Source: CAZSXS01 sp964611385
GTDB lineage: Bacteria; Bacillota; Clostridia; Lachnospirales; CAYPQA01
Length of the DNA: 42,706 nt
NCBI GenBank assembly: GCA_964611385.1
Contig: CAZSXS010000025.1
Span: 1-42,706, forward strand
Direction of reading: 5' to 3'
The position numbers and the translations under genes were made by a program. Of the stretch, positions 14,691 to 24,400 are shown piece after piece (the first letter of the stretch is position 1; each line of letters begins with the position of its first letter). A model generated the notes under the pieces. It saw only the letters and a list, made by a program, of their open reading frames with translations, was not told the DNA's origin and did no database searches.

Positions 14691-17600
14691 ACCCTTTCAG
14701 TCTACCCCTCTCGGAGCTGGAAAGTTTTCGGCAGCTTTGTGATGGCTTGGATACCCGCAAGGATCCCCTATGCAAGCTGGCCACTGGTGTCATTGACTCC
14801 CAAAAGAATCATCTCGCCTTTGCCCTCTTGGAAAAACTAAATCGCCCTGGCCTCTATATCACCGACTCGGAGCTGAGAGCAAAGGAAGTCTATGAAGACC
14901 TGCGCTTCTTTTTGGGCGATAAGGTGAAGTTCTATCCCTCCAGGGACTTGATTTTTTATACAGCCGATACCAGAAGCATCGACATCAATCGCCAGCGTTT
15001 CAAAATCCTGAAAAGCATTTTCGACAAGGAGGATGTGACCATTGTCCTTTCTGTTGACGCGCTGTTCGACCGCTTCATTCCCATGGAGCGCTTTGAGAAA
15101 TTTATCTTTAAGCTTTCGGAAGCAGAGGAAATTGACTTGTCTCTGCTTGTTGAGAAGCTTATTTTTATGGGTTACGAACGGCGCAATGTCGTGGAAGGAA
15201 ATGGTCAATTTTCTGTACGGGGCGGAATTTTGGATCTCTTCCCTATCAATATGGAAAATGCTGTGCGCTTGGAGTTTTGGGGTGATGAAATCGACTCCAT
15301 CCGTCTCTTGGATTCCATGTCCCAGCGTTCCATTGAGCGGATTGGGGAGGTCTTGATTTATCCCATCCGGGAACTGGTTTATGAAAACGAAGAATTGCAA
15401 AGAGCCATCAGCCTGATGGATGCCGAATATCAAAAACACCTGAACAGCCTAAATAAAAAAGGTCTAAACGAGGAAGCCGCCACCTTAAAGGAGCAGATGG
15501 GCGAGGTTATCCGCAAGCTTTCGGAAAACCACAGCTTTAATGGGGTGGATGTGTTTTTGCAGTACTTTTATAAGGAAGAGCTTTGTCTTCTGGATTACTT
15601 GCCTAAAAACACCCTGGTCTTTGTGGATGAACCCTCTAGGGTTTCTTCCCATTCAGAGAGTTTGCTATTTGAATTCGAGGAGAGTATCAAGAGTCGGATC
15701 TTGAAGGGCTATTTTTTACCTTCTCAGGCCGGAATGATCATCGACTATAGCGGGGTTTGCAAACGCTTAAGGCAGTTTCACACTATTCTGTTCTCCACCC
15801 TTACGCACAGCATAAAGGACTTCACCCTTCACGATATTTGTCACTTTGACGTAAAATCCGTGTCTGGGTTGAAAACTGTCAGCGAAAAGCTGGGAATCGA
15901 TCCCTTGGTTAACGATCTCAAATACTGGTGCAAGAACAACTATCGGACTGTGTTTTTAGTCAACTCCAGAGCCCAGGCGGAATCGGTTCTTCAAGAACTC
16001 AAAGACTATGAGCTTCCGGCAGTCTATGCTGAGGGTGAAGACTTTAAGAAAGGCATCATCACCCTAACTCGGGGTAGTCTGAGACATGGCTTTGAGTACC
16101 GCCATATTAATTTTGCTCTTATTTCCTCTGGTGAGCTGTTCGAGCGTCCCAAGAAACGCCACAAGGTACGCAAAAAGGGCGAACTGATTCAAAGCTTTAC
16201 GGATTTGAAAATCGGGGACTATGTAGTGCATGAGGCTCATGGTATTGGTATCTACAGAGGCATTGAGCAGATTTATTCCGACAACACTTGCAAGGACTAC
16301 CTCAAGCTGGAGTATGCCGACAACGGTGTGCTTTTCGTCAACACCAATCAACTGGAGCTGTTGCAAAAATACATTGGCGGAGAGGGTCAGGCCAAGCTGA
16401 ATAAGCTGGGCGGCACCCGCTGGGCCACCACAAAGCAAAAAGCCAAAAAAGCCGTAGACGACATCGCTAAGGAACTCATCGCCCTCTATGCCAAGCGGAA
16501 CATGCAAAGCGGGGTTTTGTTTGACAAATACAGCGAGTGGGAGAAGGAATTTGATGAGACCTTCCCTTACGAGGAAACCGATGATCAGTTGCAAGCCATT
16601 CAGGATGTTCGGCGAGACATGGAAACCGGAAAGGTCATGGACAGGCTTGTTTGCGGGGATGTGGGCTACGGTAAAACAGAGATCGCCATTCGGGCTGCGT
16701 TCAAGACGATACTGGGAGGCTACCAGGTGGCCTATTTGGTTCCCACCACGATTTTGGCGCAGCAGGTTTTCAACAATTTCTGCCAGCGTATGCAGGGCTT
16801 CGGGGTAAGCCTTGCCTGTTTGTCGCGCTTTCGCTCTAAGCGGGAGCAGAACGATACAGTGGAACGACTTCGGAAAGGGAAGGTGGACGTGGTTGTAGGC
16901 ACCCATCGGCTTTTGTCCAAGGACATAGACTTCAAAAAGCTTGGCTTGATTATCATAGATGAGGAGCAACGCTTCGGGGTTGTCCACAAGGAAAAGTTAA
17001 AGACGATGAAGGAAAATGTCAATGTCTTGACTCTAACAGCAACGCCCATCCCCCGAACCCTACACATGAGTTTGACCGGGATCCGGGACATGAGCATTTT
17101 GGAAGAGCCACCGCAAGAGCGCTTGCCAGTACAGACCTATGTATGCGAATACAACCTGGAGTTTGTGAAGGATGCCATCAAGCGCGAACTGGCCCGGGAA
17201 GGGCAGGTATACTACCTTCACAACCGAGTACAAAACATTACCGAAGTAACTTCCCGCCTAAAAAGCCTGGTACCCGAGGCCAACATTGCCTATGCCCATG
17301 GGCAAATGTCCGAGCAGGAGTTGGAAGGGATCATGATGGACTTCATTGAGGGTGAAATCGACGTCTTGGTCTGCACCACCATTGTAGAAAACGGGCTGGA
17401 CATCAGCAACGTAAACACCATCATCATCAATGACGCAGATCATTTGGGATTGGCTCAGCTTTATCAGCTACGGGGACGAGTGGGGCGTTCTAACAGGCTG
17501 GCTTACGCATATCTTATGTATAAGAAGGATAAGGTCTTGTCCGACATTTCGGAAAAGCGCCTATCCACCATACGGGAATTTACGGAGTTTGGCTCCGGCT

Positions 17601-18184
17601 TTAAAATTGCCATGCGCGACTTGGAACTACGCGGCTCGGGCAACCTCCTGGGAGCAGAGCAGCACGGAAACATTGACGCAGTAGGTTACGAGCTATACTG
17701 CAAGTTATTGAATGACAGCATACTGGAACAGACCGGGCGGCTAGTAAGGCCCAACTTTGAGACAGCCATAGAGCTAAAGCTGAACGCCTACATCCCCAGC
17801 AAGTACATTGAGGATGAAATGCAGAAGCTAGAGATTTACAAAAAAATATCCCTCATCAGCGATGAGGGCGACTACAACGACGTATGGGAAGAGATCGAAG
17901 ACCGCTTTGGCAACGTACCAGACAGCGTGAAGACGCTCTTAGATGTAGCGCTCCTTAAAGCAGAGGCACACGGTCTTGGCATCACAGCACTGACCCAAAA
18001 AGGCGAGTCCATCGTAATCAGCTTTGGCGAGCACGCCCAGCTATTGCCGGATCGGATCACAGAGCTTATCAAAGTCAGCAAAGGCAAGATTCTATTCTCA
18101 AACATTCCTTCACCTTATTTAACGCTCAAGGGATTTGAGGCCTCACCAAAGGCGCTAAGAGAATTTTTAGGGAAATTAAGATAG
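14687..18184 (+). CDS. mfd: Transcription-repair coupling factor
   Basis: ATP-dependent translocase that removes RNA polymerase stalled at lesions and recruits UvrA. 1165 aa with the full domain order: N-terminal UvrB-like module, CarD-like RNA-polymerase-binding domain starting near residue 507 (IGDYVVHEAHGIGIYRGIEQI), RecG-like helicase with Walker A GDVGYGKTE near residue 656, DEEQRFGV near 758, TATPIPRTLHMSLTGIRDM, QLRGRVGRS, and the TRCF C-terminal domain. It overlaps pth by 4 bp. A long perfect hairpin follows directly (18200-18268). Confidence 0.97.
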   Translation: MNPFSLPLSELESFRQLCDGLDTRKDPLCKLATGVIDSQKNHLAFALLEKLNRPGLYITDSELRAKEVYEDLRFFLGDKVKFYPSRDLIFYTADTRSIDINRQRFKILKSIFDKEDVTIVLSVDALFDRFIPMERFEKFIFKLSEAEEIDLSLLVEKLIFMGYERRNVVEGNGQFSVRGGILDLFPINMENAVRLEFWGDEIDSIRLLDSMSQRSIERIGEVLIYPIRELVYENEELQRAISLMDAEYQKHLNSLNKKGLNEEAATLKEQMGEVIRKLSENHSFNGVDVFLQYFYKEELCLLDYLPKNTLVFVDEPSRVSSHSESLLFEFEESIKSRILKGYFLPSQAGMIIDYSGVCKRLRQFHTILFSTLTHSIKDFTLHDICHFDVKSVSGLKTVSEKLGIDPLVNDLKYWCKNNYRTVFLVNSRAQAESVLQELKDYELPAVYAEGEDFKKGIITLTRGSLRHGFEYRHINFALISSGELFERPKKRHKVRKKGELIQSFTDLKIGDYVVHEAHGIGIYRGIEQIYSDNTCKDYLKLEYADNGVLFVNTNQLELLQKYIGGEGQAKLNKLGGTRWATTKQKAKKAVDDIAKELIALYAKRNMQSGVLFDKYSEWEKEFDETFPYEETDDQLQAIQDVRRDMETGKVMDRLVCGDVGYGKTEIAIRAAFKTILGGYQVAYLVPTTILAQQVFNNFCQRMQGFGVSLACLSRFRSKREQNDTVERLRKGKVDVVVGTHRLLSKDIDFKKLGLIIIDEEQRFGVVHKEKLKTMKENVNVLTLTATPIPRTLHMSLTGIRDMSILEEPPQERLPVQTYVCEYNLEFVKDAIKRELAREGQVYYLHNRVQNITEVTSRLKSLVPEANIAYAHGQMSEQELEGIMMDFIEGEIDVLVCTTIVENGLDISNVNTIIINDADHLGLAQLYQLRGRVGRSNRLAYAYLMYKKDKVLSDISEKRLSTIREFTEFGSGFKIAMRDLELRGSGNLLGAEQHGNIDAVGYELYCKLLNDSILEQTGRLVRPNFETAIELKLNAYIPSKYIEDEMQKLEIYKKISLISDEGDYNDVWEEIEDRFGNVPDSVKTLLDVALLKAEAHGLGITALTQKGESIVISFGEHAQLLPDRITELIKVSKGKILFSNIPSPYLTLKGFEASPKALREFLGKLR

Positions 18185-18197
18185 AGAAAGATAAAAA

Positions 18198-18303
18198 CCT
18201 TGGGGATGGAGAGAGGAAAAACCTTTTTTCAAACGGCGAAAAAAGGTTTTTCCTCTCTCCATCCCCAAACCCCTCCCTCTCTCCTTTTCCAAAAAAGCCG
18301 GAC
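18198..18303 (+). repeat. Long-hairpin intergenic repeat, copy A
   Basis: A perfect 31-bp inverted repeat (18200-18230 and 18238-18268) closes on the 7-nt loop AAACGGC. It is followed by a pyrimidine-rich stretch and AAAAAAGCCGGAC. The same order of parts, in the opposite orientation, occurs at 19933-20052. It lies 15 bp after mfd and may end its transcript. The rest of the gap to 18481 holds no gene I can support; an open frame across the hairpin is a by-product of the repeat. Confidence 0.85.
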
Positions 18304-18481
18304 GTTGGAGGCTTTTGAAACAGGCAGGGCTTGCAATGGGTGGGGTGTTTGGGGCATAATAAGGGTGGCAGGTTCGGAGCGAAGTGAAAGGAAGGCCGTA
18401 GTGGAAGGAAGCAATGGGAAGAAGTTATTGAATTGTATTAAATTGAAACGAAAGGCTTTGAAACAAGGTTATTGAGGATTA

Positions 18482-19150
18482 TTGGAATTCAGAAAGAGGG
18501 TGAGATTGGTGTTATTAAAGAAGAAGCAGGTACCTTTTGTATCATCAATCGGCCTGGCTTTAGGAATTGTGATTCTTTTTATGTTGGTTATTTTGAGCTT
18601 GAAGGGCTTTGGCTACGAGGAGCCTTATTTATGGCTGACGAGGCTTTTTGCTTTTGAGACTCGTTTGATTCAGGTGAATCATGAGAAGGTATACAAAGGT
18701 GAATACCTTCTCTATTTGAAAGAGCAAAAGGAGCTGTTTGAAGAAAGCGGAGGCAGGGAGATTTGGGAGACCGATTTTGATGGCATACCGGCTGTTGATA
18801 TCGCTAAGCAGAAGGCTGTAAGAACCATTTGTTATGTCAAGTTTGCCAAGGCCTATGCCAAGGAGTTGGCGCTCGTTCGAAGCCCAGAAGAGGAACAGGC
18901 GGCCACGGCTTGGGCGCAAGCCATTGATGCGGAAAACATGGGCTTTGGGCTTTCAATCAATAAGCTAACCCAGATCAAGAGGGAAAACGATGACTACACA
19001 AGGGTGTATGAACTGTTGACTAAGGATTATAGCGAGGATGAAAAGATGGACGCTTTTGAGGCTGAGTATCAGAAATGGAATCCTGAAGTGAGTACGGATT
19101 TGGAAGGAATCAAGAAGATTCAGTTTGAAATAGACCTGGTGCTACATTGA
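18482..19150 (+). CDS. Membrane-anchored SurA-N-like protein lacking a PPIase domain
   Basis: 222 aa. A positively charged start and one membrane span (about residues 21-41, VSSIGLALGIVILFMLVILSL) put the rest outside the membrane. The outside part (VNHEKVYKGEYLLYLKEQKELFEE..GREIWETDFDGIPAVDIAKQKAVRTICYVKFAKAYA) resembles the helical SurA/PrsA N-terminal chaperone domain. No parvulin PPIase domain follows, and none would fit. Genes for PrsA-like foldases often follow mfd in Clostridia, which supports the call. The TTG start at 18482 has a short-spaced GAGG; the GTG at 18509, 8 nt behind AAGAGGG, is an equally good choice. Confidence 0.7.
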   Translation: MEFRKRVRLVLLKKKQVPFVSSIGLALGIVILFMLVILSLKGFGYEEPYLWLTRLFAFETRLIQVNHEKVYKGEYLLYLKEQKELFEESGGREIWETDFDGIPAVDIAKQKAVRTICYVKFAKAYAKELALVRSPEEEQAATAWAQAIDAENMGFGLSINKLTQIKRENDDYTRVYELLTKDYSEDEKMDAFEAEYQKWNPEVSTDLEGIKKIQFEIDLVLH

Positions 19151-19294
19151 TGCTGTATTAATTGGGTCAATTTGTTTATGGAGTAAGTGAGTGTGAATAT
19201 GGAATCAAACCATTAAGAAAGCTAAAAAAGAGAATAGTGATCTGAAACTTTTATGAATGAATTCAAAAGACAAATGGCTGAAAGGATGATACCC

Positions 19295-19759
19295 ATGACC
19301 AAAGTATCCAGCACCCCTGAGGAAACCATGACCATTGGGAAGGAGATTGCCAAAATGCAAAAGCCCGGTTCTGTTGTCTGCCTCACCGGCGACTTGGGTG
19401 CCGGTAAAACAATTTTTGCCAAAGGCTTTGCCAAAGGCCTATGTATTGAAGAATTGATCACAAGTCCAACCTTTACCCTGGTGAATGAGTACCATAGCGG
19501 CCGCTTGCCCTTTTACCATTTTGACGTTTATCGGATCGAACGGCCAGAACAAATGGAAGACGCAGGCTTGGATGAATATTTTTACGGTGAAGGTGTGTGC
19601 CTGATTGAATGGGCTGAGAATATCCGAGATATTATCCCAAAGGATGCTACTTGGATCAAAATCCAAAGAGTAATTCAGATGCAATCCCAGACCCAAACCT
19701 CAAATTCAGATGAGCCAGAGTGTAAAAGACTAATAACCATGGAATACTACACACAGTAA
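19295..19759 (+). CDS. tsaE: tRNA threonylcarbamoyladenosine biosynthesis protein TsaE
   Basis: ATPase that works with TsaB and TsaD to make t6A37 in ANN-decoding tRNAs. The P-loop is CLTGDLGAGKTIFAKGFAKG. SPTFTLVNEY, FYHFDVYRI, and CLIEWAENI are the family blocks. The frame is open from 19253, but no ribosome-binding site precedes that ATG; the ATG at 19295 has AAAGGA upstream and gives the normal N-terminus (154 aa). No tsaB or tsaD lies directly next to it in this window. Confidence 0.93.
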   Translation: MTKVSSTPEETMTIGKEIAKMQKPGSVVCLTGDLGAGKTIFAKGFAKGLCIEELITSPTFTLVNEYHSGRLPFYHFDVYRIERPEQMEDAGLDEYFYGEGVCLIEWAENIRDIIPKDATWIKIQRVIQMQSQTQTSNSDEPECKRLITMEYYTQ

Positions 19760-19932
19760 TTCATACTAATTAGTCCTTCAAATGGAATAAATTCTATTAT
19801 ATTGCGTATTGCGGTGCATTGCATAAAAACCCTGCCAAAGTTGATCGTGAACATTCCCCTTGAAAATCAAATCTATCTCTATCAAATCCACCATCTCTAT
19901 CAAATCACCATAAAAACAAAACCCCATCCCCT

Positions 19933-20052
19933 GTCCGGCTTTTTTGAAAGGAGAGAGGAGGGGGTAGTGGAGTGAACCAGCAAGTTGGTTCGGGAGAGGA
20001 AAACTTTTTTCGCCGTTTGAAAAAAGTTTTCCTCTCCCCTCCCCCACGGTTT
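19933..20052 (-). repeat. Long-hairpin intergenic repeat, copy B
   Basis: A perfect 20-bp inverted repeat (19992-20011 and 20019-20038) closes on GCCGTTT, the reverse complement of the loop of copy A. It is flanked by CCCCACGGTTTTTT on one side and GTCCGGCTTTTTTG on the other. It lies between the convergent ends of tsaE and spoIVB (19760-20073, otherwise empty), so it may act as a two-way terminator. Confidence 0.85.
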
Positions 20053-20073
20053 TTTCTTTAGGTTTTTTAATCA

Positions 20074-21324
20074 CTACCGTTCCTGTGATAACATGTTCTC
20101 AATAAAAATACCGTACCCCTTCGTAGGACTTTGTACAAAAACATGCGTTACCGCCCCAATAAGCTTGTCGTCTTGAATAATGGGGCTGCCGCTCATCCCT
20201 TGTACAATCCCGCTTGTGATCCTTAAAAGCTCTGGATCGGTGATGCGTATGATCATTCCCTTGGAGTCGTCGGAGGAGAATTTGTTTACCGATTCGATGT
20301 AAATGTCGTATTCTCTGGTGCTGCCTCGTTCTACATTAGAAAGGATTTTGGCCGGGCCTTCATGAACATCGGCTTGAAGACCTACGGGCATTTTTTTCAT
20401 GCTGCCCCCTAAGGCTCCGTAATCCATGGTTCCGTAAATTCCTACCGGGCTGTTGTACTGGACAGTGCCTAAAACCTTGGAGGAATCAATTTCACCAATC
20501 AGTTCGCCGGGCTCACCTCTGCTTCCCTTTTTAACGGAAACAATGTCACTTTTGATGATTTCTCCAGTGCGAATGGTGATCAGCCTCTTGGTGTCAATGT
20601 CTACAATCCCATGACCCAGGGCTGCAAAATGATTGGTGCTGGGATTAAAGTAGGTCACAGTCCCTATCCCTTGCATGCTGTCCCTGACCCAAAGGCCGAT
20701 TTTGTTTTTGTTGGTGTCCGTGCTTTTTACTGGAGTCACCTTGGCTTCAATGGTTTCGGAATTTCTCCGCAGGCGAAAGTTAACCTCACCTTCGCTGTTT
20801 TCAATTACGCTGATTAAGTCTTTCTTGTTGAAAAGCTCCTGACCGTTGGCGGAAAGAAGCATGTCGCCCGAAAGTAATTTGCCCTCAGAAGGATTGGTCT
20901 GATTACCGTCTTCGGTTTTGACAAAGCCGGTGCCCAGTACCATTACACCTTCCGTGTTGATCTTTACACCCACGGTCATTCCGCAGGGTACCAGCTCTAA
21001 CTCAGGGCGTATGTCCAGCTTCACCTTTTTAAGCGGTATGCCCATGGCATTGAAGGTAATGCTGGCCGTGCCGGTTTCATCAGAGGAAACAGTAAAAGGT
21101 TTAGCAATATCTATTTTAATATTATCGCTGACAGCTTGATTATTGATATTTAAAACAGTAACGCTCTCCGGTTCAATTTGTATATCAAAGGGGAGATTGA
21201 AATCAAAGCGGTTTACCGTATCTTTGCGAACCAAAATCTCATCCGGCAAAGCCGCAATGGCTGTAATGAAATAAATGAAAGTAATAAAAAAGAACAGTCC
21301 TATAGCGGTTTTGATCATCTTCAT
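20074..21324 (-). CDS. spoIVB: SpoIVB peptidase (S55 family)
   Basis: Serine peptidase made in the forespore that signals across the inter-membrane space to release pro-sigma-K processing in the mother cell. 416 aa: N-terminal membrane anchor (about residues 5-25), PDZ domain (about 140-200; KLLSGDMLLSANGQELF), and the S55 peptidase domain with AALGHGIVDI (His near 236) and GIVQGMSGSPIIQ (Ser near 380). This is good evidence that the organism sporulates. GGAGG lies 7 nt before the ATG. It sits 124 bp behind the eight-gene operon on the same strand, with no strong terminator between them. Confidence 0.93.
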   Translation of the reverse strand: MKMIKTAIGLFFFITFIYFITAIAALPDEILVRKDTVNRFDFNLPFDIQIEPESVTVLNINNQAVSDNIKIDIAKPFTVSSDETGTASITFNAMGIPLKKVKLDIRPELELVPCGMTVGVKINTEGVMVLGTGFVKTEDGNQTNPSEGKLLSGDMLLSANGQELFNKKDLISVIENSEGEVNFRLRRNSETIEAKVTPVKSTDTNKNKIGLWVRDSMQGIGTVTYFNPSTNHFAALGHGIVDIDTKRLITIRTGEIIKSDIVSVKKGSRGEPGELIGEIDSSKVLGTVQYNSPVGIYGTMDYGALGGSMKKMPVGLQADVHEGPAKILSNVERGSTREYDIYIESVNKFSSDDSKGMIIRITDPELLRITSGIVQGMSGSPIIQDDKLIGAVTHVFVQSPTKGYGIFIENMLSQER

Positions 21325-21448
21325 AATTAAGCCTCCATAAATGCCTAATATGTATAGACTAACCTTTTTGAACTGTTCTTATACCTGTAAAACTATACTG
21401 CTTTTGGCTTGATTTGAATGCTTGAACTCTTGTGTGGACTAACGATAA

Positions 21449-24400
21449 TCAGTCCAAAATATCAATGACAAGGGTAAGCTGTTGTTCAAGCTCACCTGCT
21501 TTTGCTGAAACCACAAGCTGATTGTCCTTTCCAACAATGGCTCCTGGATCAAAAATATAAGTCACCTGATGGATATTATTCTCAACATTGGCTTGGCTAA
21601 CTTCTAACAGCTCATTGTTAAGTGTTAGTGTGAAGGCTAGCTCTTCCGCACATTCAGCCGTAACCGTAACAGAGACTGTCTCGTTTGCGTATATGGTCAA
21701 CTTTGCGTCATTCGCATAGTAATTGCTGGTCTTCCCGCCTTCCAAAGTCATCTTCTCTGTCATAATCGCAAATGAGGAAATTGTAGGTAATATAAGTGCC
21801 GGCTTTTCACGGTTAATCTGAATATACCGATCAGCTGTATTTCCGGCTAGATCCGTTACAGAAATCGTGAGCTTTGATTCTCCTAAAGGAATATCACTAG
21901 CAGCTATAGAAAGCGTATAAACTTTAGTTTCAGTTTTTGCCTTTGTACCTGCTGCGGATTCAGAATTAGAATCGGAATCGGGGTAAGAATCAGAAGCAGA
22001 ATTGAATTCTGCTTCCTGAAAGGAAAAGCAATTTCCGCCTTCCTCCGCTTCAAACACTGCCAGTACTTCTAATCCTTCCTCAATCGCGTTGTCTGTTATA
22101 GAAATCTTTAGATAAAGGTCCGATTCATTTTTGATTGTCTCCAACGAACTTGTATTCCAAATCTTCGTATTCAAGTTGCGTACTTGATCAGGGCTCATGA
22201 CTTCCTGCGCAGCTTGAATCTTGAAAACAGGCGGGCTAAAATCATTGTGAATTCCATACAAATCTTTATAGAAGTTAATAAATGATTGATCCGAATTGAA
22301 CTTGGCTTCGGAAAAAACATAAACATTGATTCCCAAACTGATGACAGAAACCAGAAACAAAAGCTCTGCAATCACAATTCGGGAAGAAGACTTTGAAGAA
22401 CGATCTTGCTTCAACATACGAAAGAATAAGAAAGCCCCAACGCCTACCAAAGCCGCAACGATAAAATTAAAAATAGAAGTACGCAAGGTGGAATGCGTAT
22501 GTGAGAGCCCATTCCAAATGCGTAAGGCACAAAACGATAGCACCCACACCGCTAAAACAGCAACTTCAAACAAAGGTTTTCTGCTTTCAGCGTGCTTACC
22601 CTCATGATGATCATTCATCCCCAATAAGACTTTGTCGGATTCAGAAAGCTTAAGCGCCTGCGCAGCCAATTTTTTGTTTTCAACAAAAATATTCTTGAGT
22701 TTAGCTATATACTGTGCGTGCTGATTTTGATTCTGCATTTTAAATTCTGTTTTCAGATAACGCAGACATTGAACCCAAGGCTGTATGGAGTCCCGTGGCA
22801 GAATATCAAACATTTCCTTAATATTATTTCGAAACAAAAGAGGCACTACTTCGTAATCAGCGCTGTTGACTAAAGACAATAAGCCCTGATCGGGGAGCGA
22901 GGATAGCTGAAGCTTTACCGTTTCGAAAACAAATCGGTTAAAGTCCGAATCCGGATTATTCTCCATGTGATCCTGTAGATATAGTTTGAGACCAGGCCAA
23001 TTATTGGCCAAAAGAATGGTTTCCAGTTCTGCTCTCTTTTTTCTATCCTCAATCAGCTGTATTAAATGATTGTTTCTTGTAAGCTTGATATAGGCTTCGG
23101 GCCACTTATCAAATTCAGCCAATTGCTCAGGGGAAAAATCCAATTGATCTTTGAAGGCAGTCTGAACGATTTCATCTACTGTGCTGTTAAGAAAAGCTGC
23201 TTGGGGATATTTTTTTATAAGGGTCTCTGCCTTTTGCTTAATGAAATAGGCCCCATTGTAGAGCTTACTACTATCATCTCCACTGTTGAACTTTAAATTG
23301 CACTGGCGAAGATAGGACATAAAATCAAATTGAAACGGCCTATCCGCAGCGTTTGGTTTGTTTTTGAATGAACACTCAAAAAAATCAAATAAGGCTTCAA
23401 TGATTCTATTAAAGTCCTCATCCCTTGACGGTCGTATGCAATTCAACTGGGCCTTTACACGATCAAAAAAGACCTCACAGATGTAATCGTAGATACGAAA
23501 ATAAAACGACTCGACACTTTTTGCCTCAGTTAAGGCAAAGGTGTCTTTTATTTTTTTCAAACAGATATCAAGCTGATCAATATCAATTGCTTCCGTAGAA
23601 GCTTTAAAATAGCGTTCACAATATAGCGTCTGGTCTATGTGATCAAAAATGTTTACTGAGATTGAAGCGAATTGACTGAAGAGCGAAATATTTTTCAAGA
23701 TTCTGTCTAGGCCTTCTGTCCACTGAATTACGATAAGCCGCAAGGATTCCTTCAGTAAAAGTTCTCCGCCGTTAATGAAACTGGAATCCTCCAAAAGCAG
23801 CCTTCTTAAATCATGGATAAATGCATCAGAGGCGTTCTCATTTTGCAGAATGCGTAAGGGTCTTGAGCTACTGCTTTCAGTGGACTCATGGTTGATTGCA
23901 GCTGCGTAAAATGGGGTTACAAGTGCAGCCAAGTGCTTGTTCAGTCTATATACCCTCAACAAAAAATAATCAAATTCTTTTTGATCTGTACTTTCAGAGT
24001 CTTCTCTATATTTTGTGTGCTGCAGTACCATTTCATTCTGGACAAGACTGTCAAATTCCTGTTGGTAATGTTCATTCAGTAAGTCATAGAGATCCAAAAT
24101 AGGGAGTAGCGTTTTAAAATCAATAGTAGAGCCAGCTTTTCTCTTGCGCCAATAGTGATACAGTATGGCTATATGTTTGAACTTAATGATATCACTGTCT
24201 GTGAACGCCTCTTCAAAAAAGTTATAAAACTCCTTCAATAAACGTTGATCCGTGAAACTATCTTTCAAAAAGGCCAAAAAGGAGGAGATATAGTCTTTCT
24301 TTTCATGTTGGGTAAAGTAACCGCTCTCCAAATCAAAAATAAAGTGCCCTTTTTTTTCTTTTGCTTTGTATTCCGCTTTGTTTTCCTCACTGTCTTCCGT

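Noticed and set aside
18200..18475. 91-codon open frame over the hairpin behind mfd
   Set aside because: It runs through both arms of the perfect inverted repeat, has no family pattern and no good ribosome-binding site. It is a by-product of the repeat.
21325..21448. Sigma-G promoter in front of spoIVB
   Set aside because: A CATATTA-like box exists but no matching -35 at proper distance could be found by eye.
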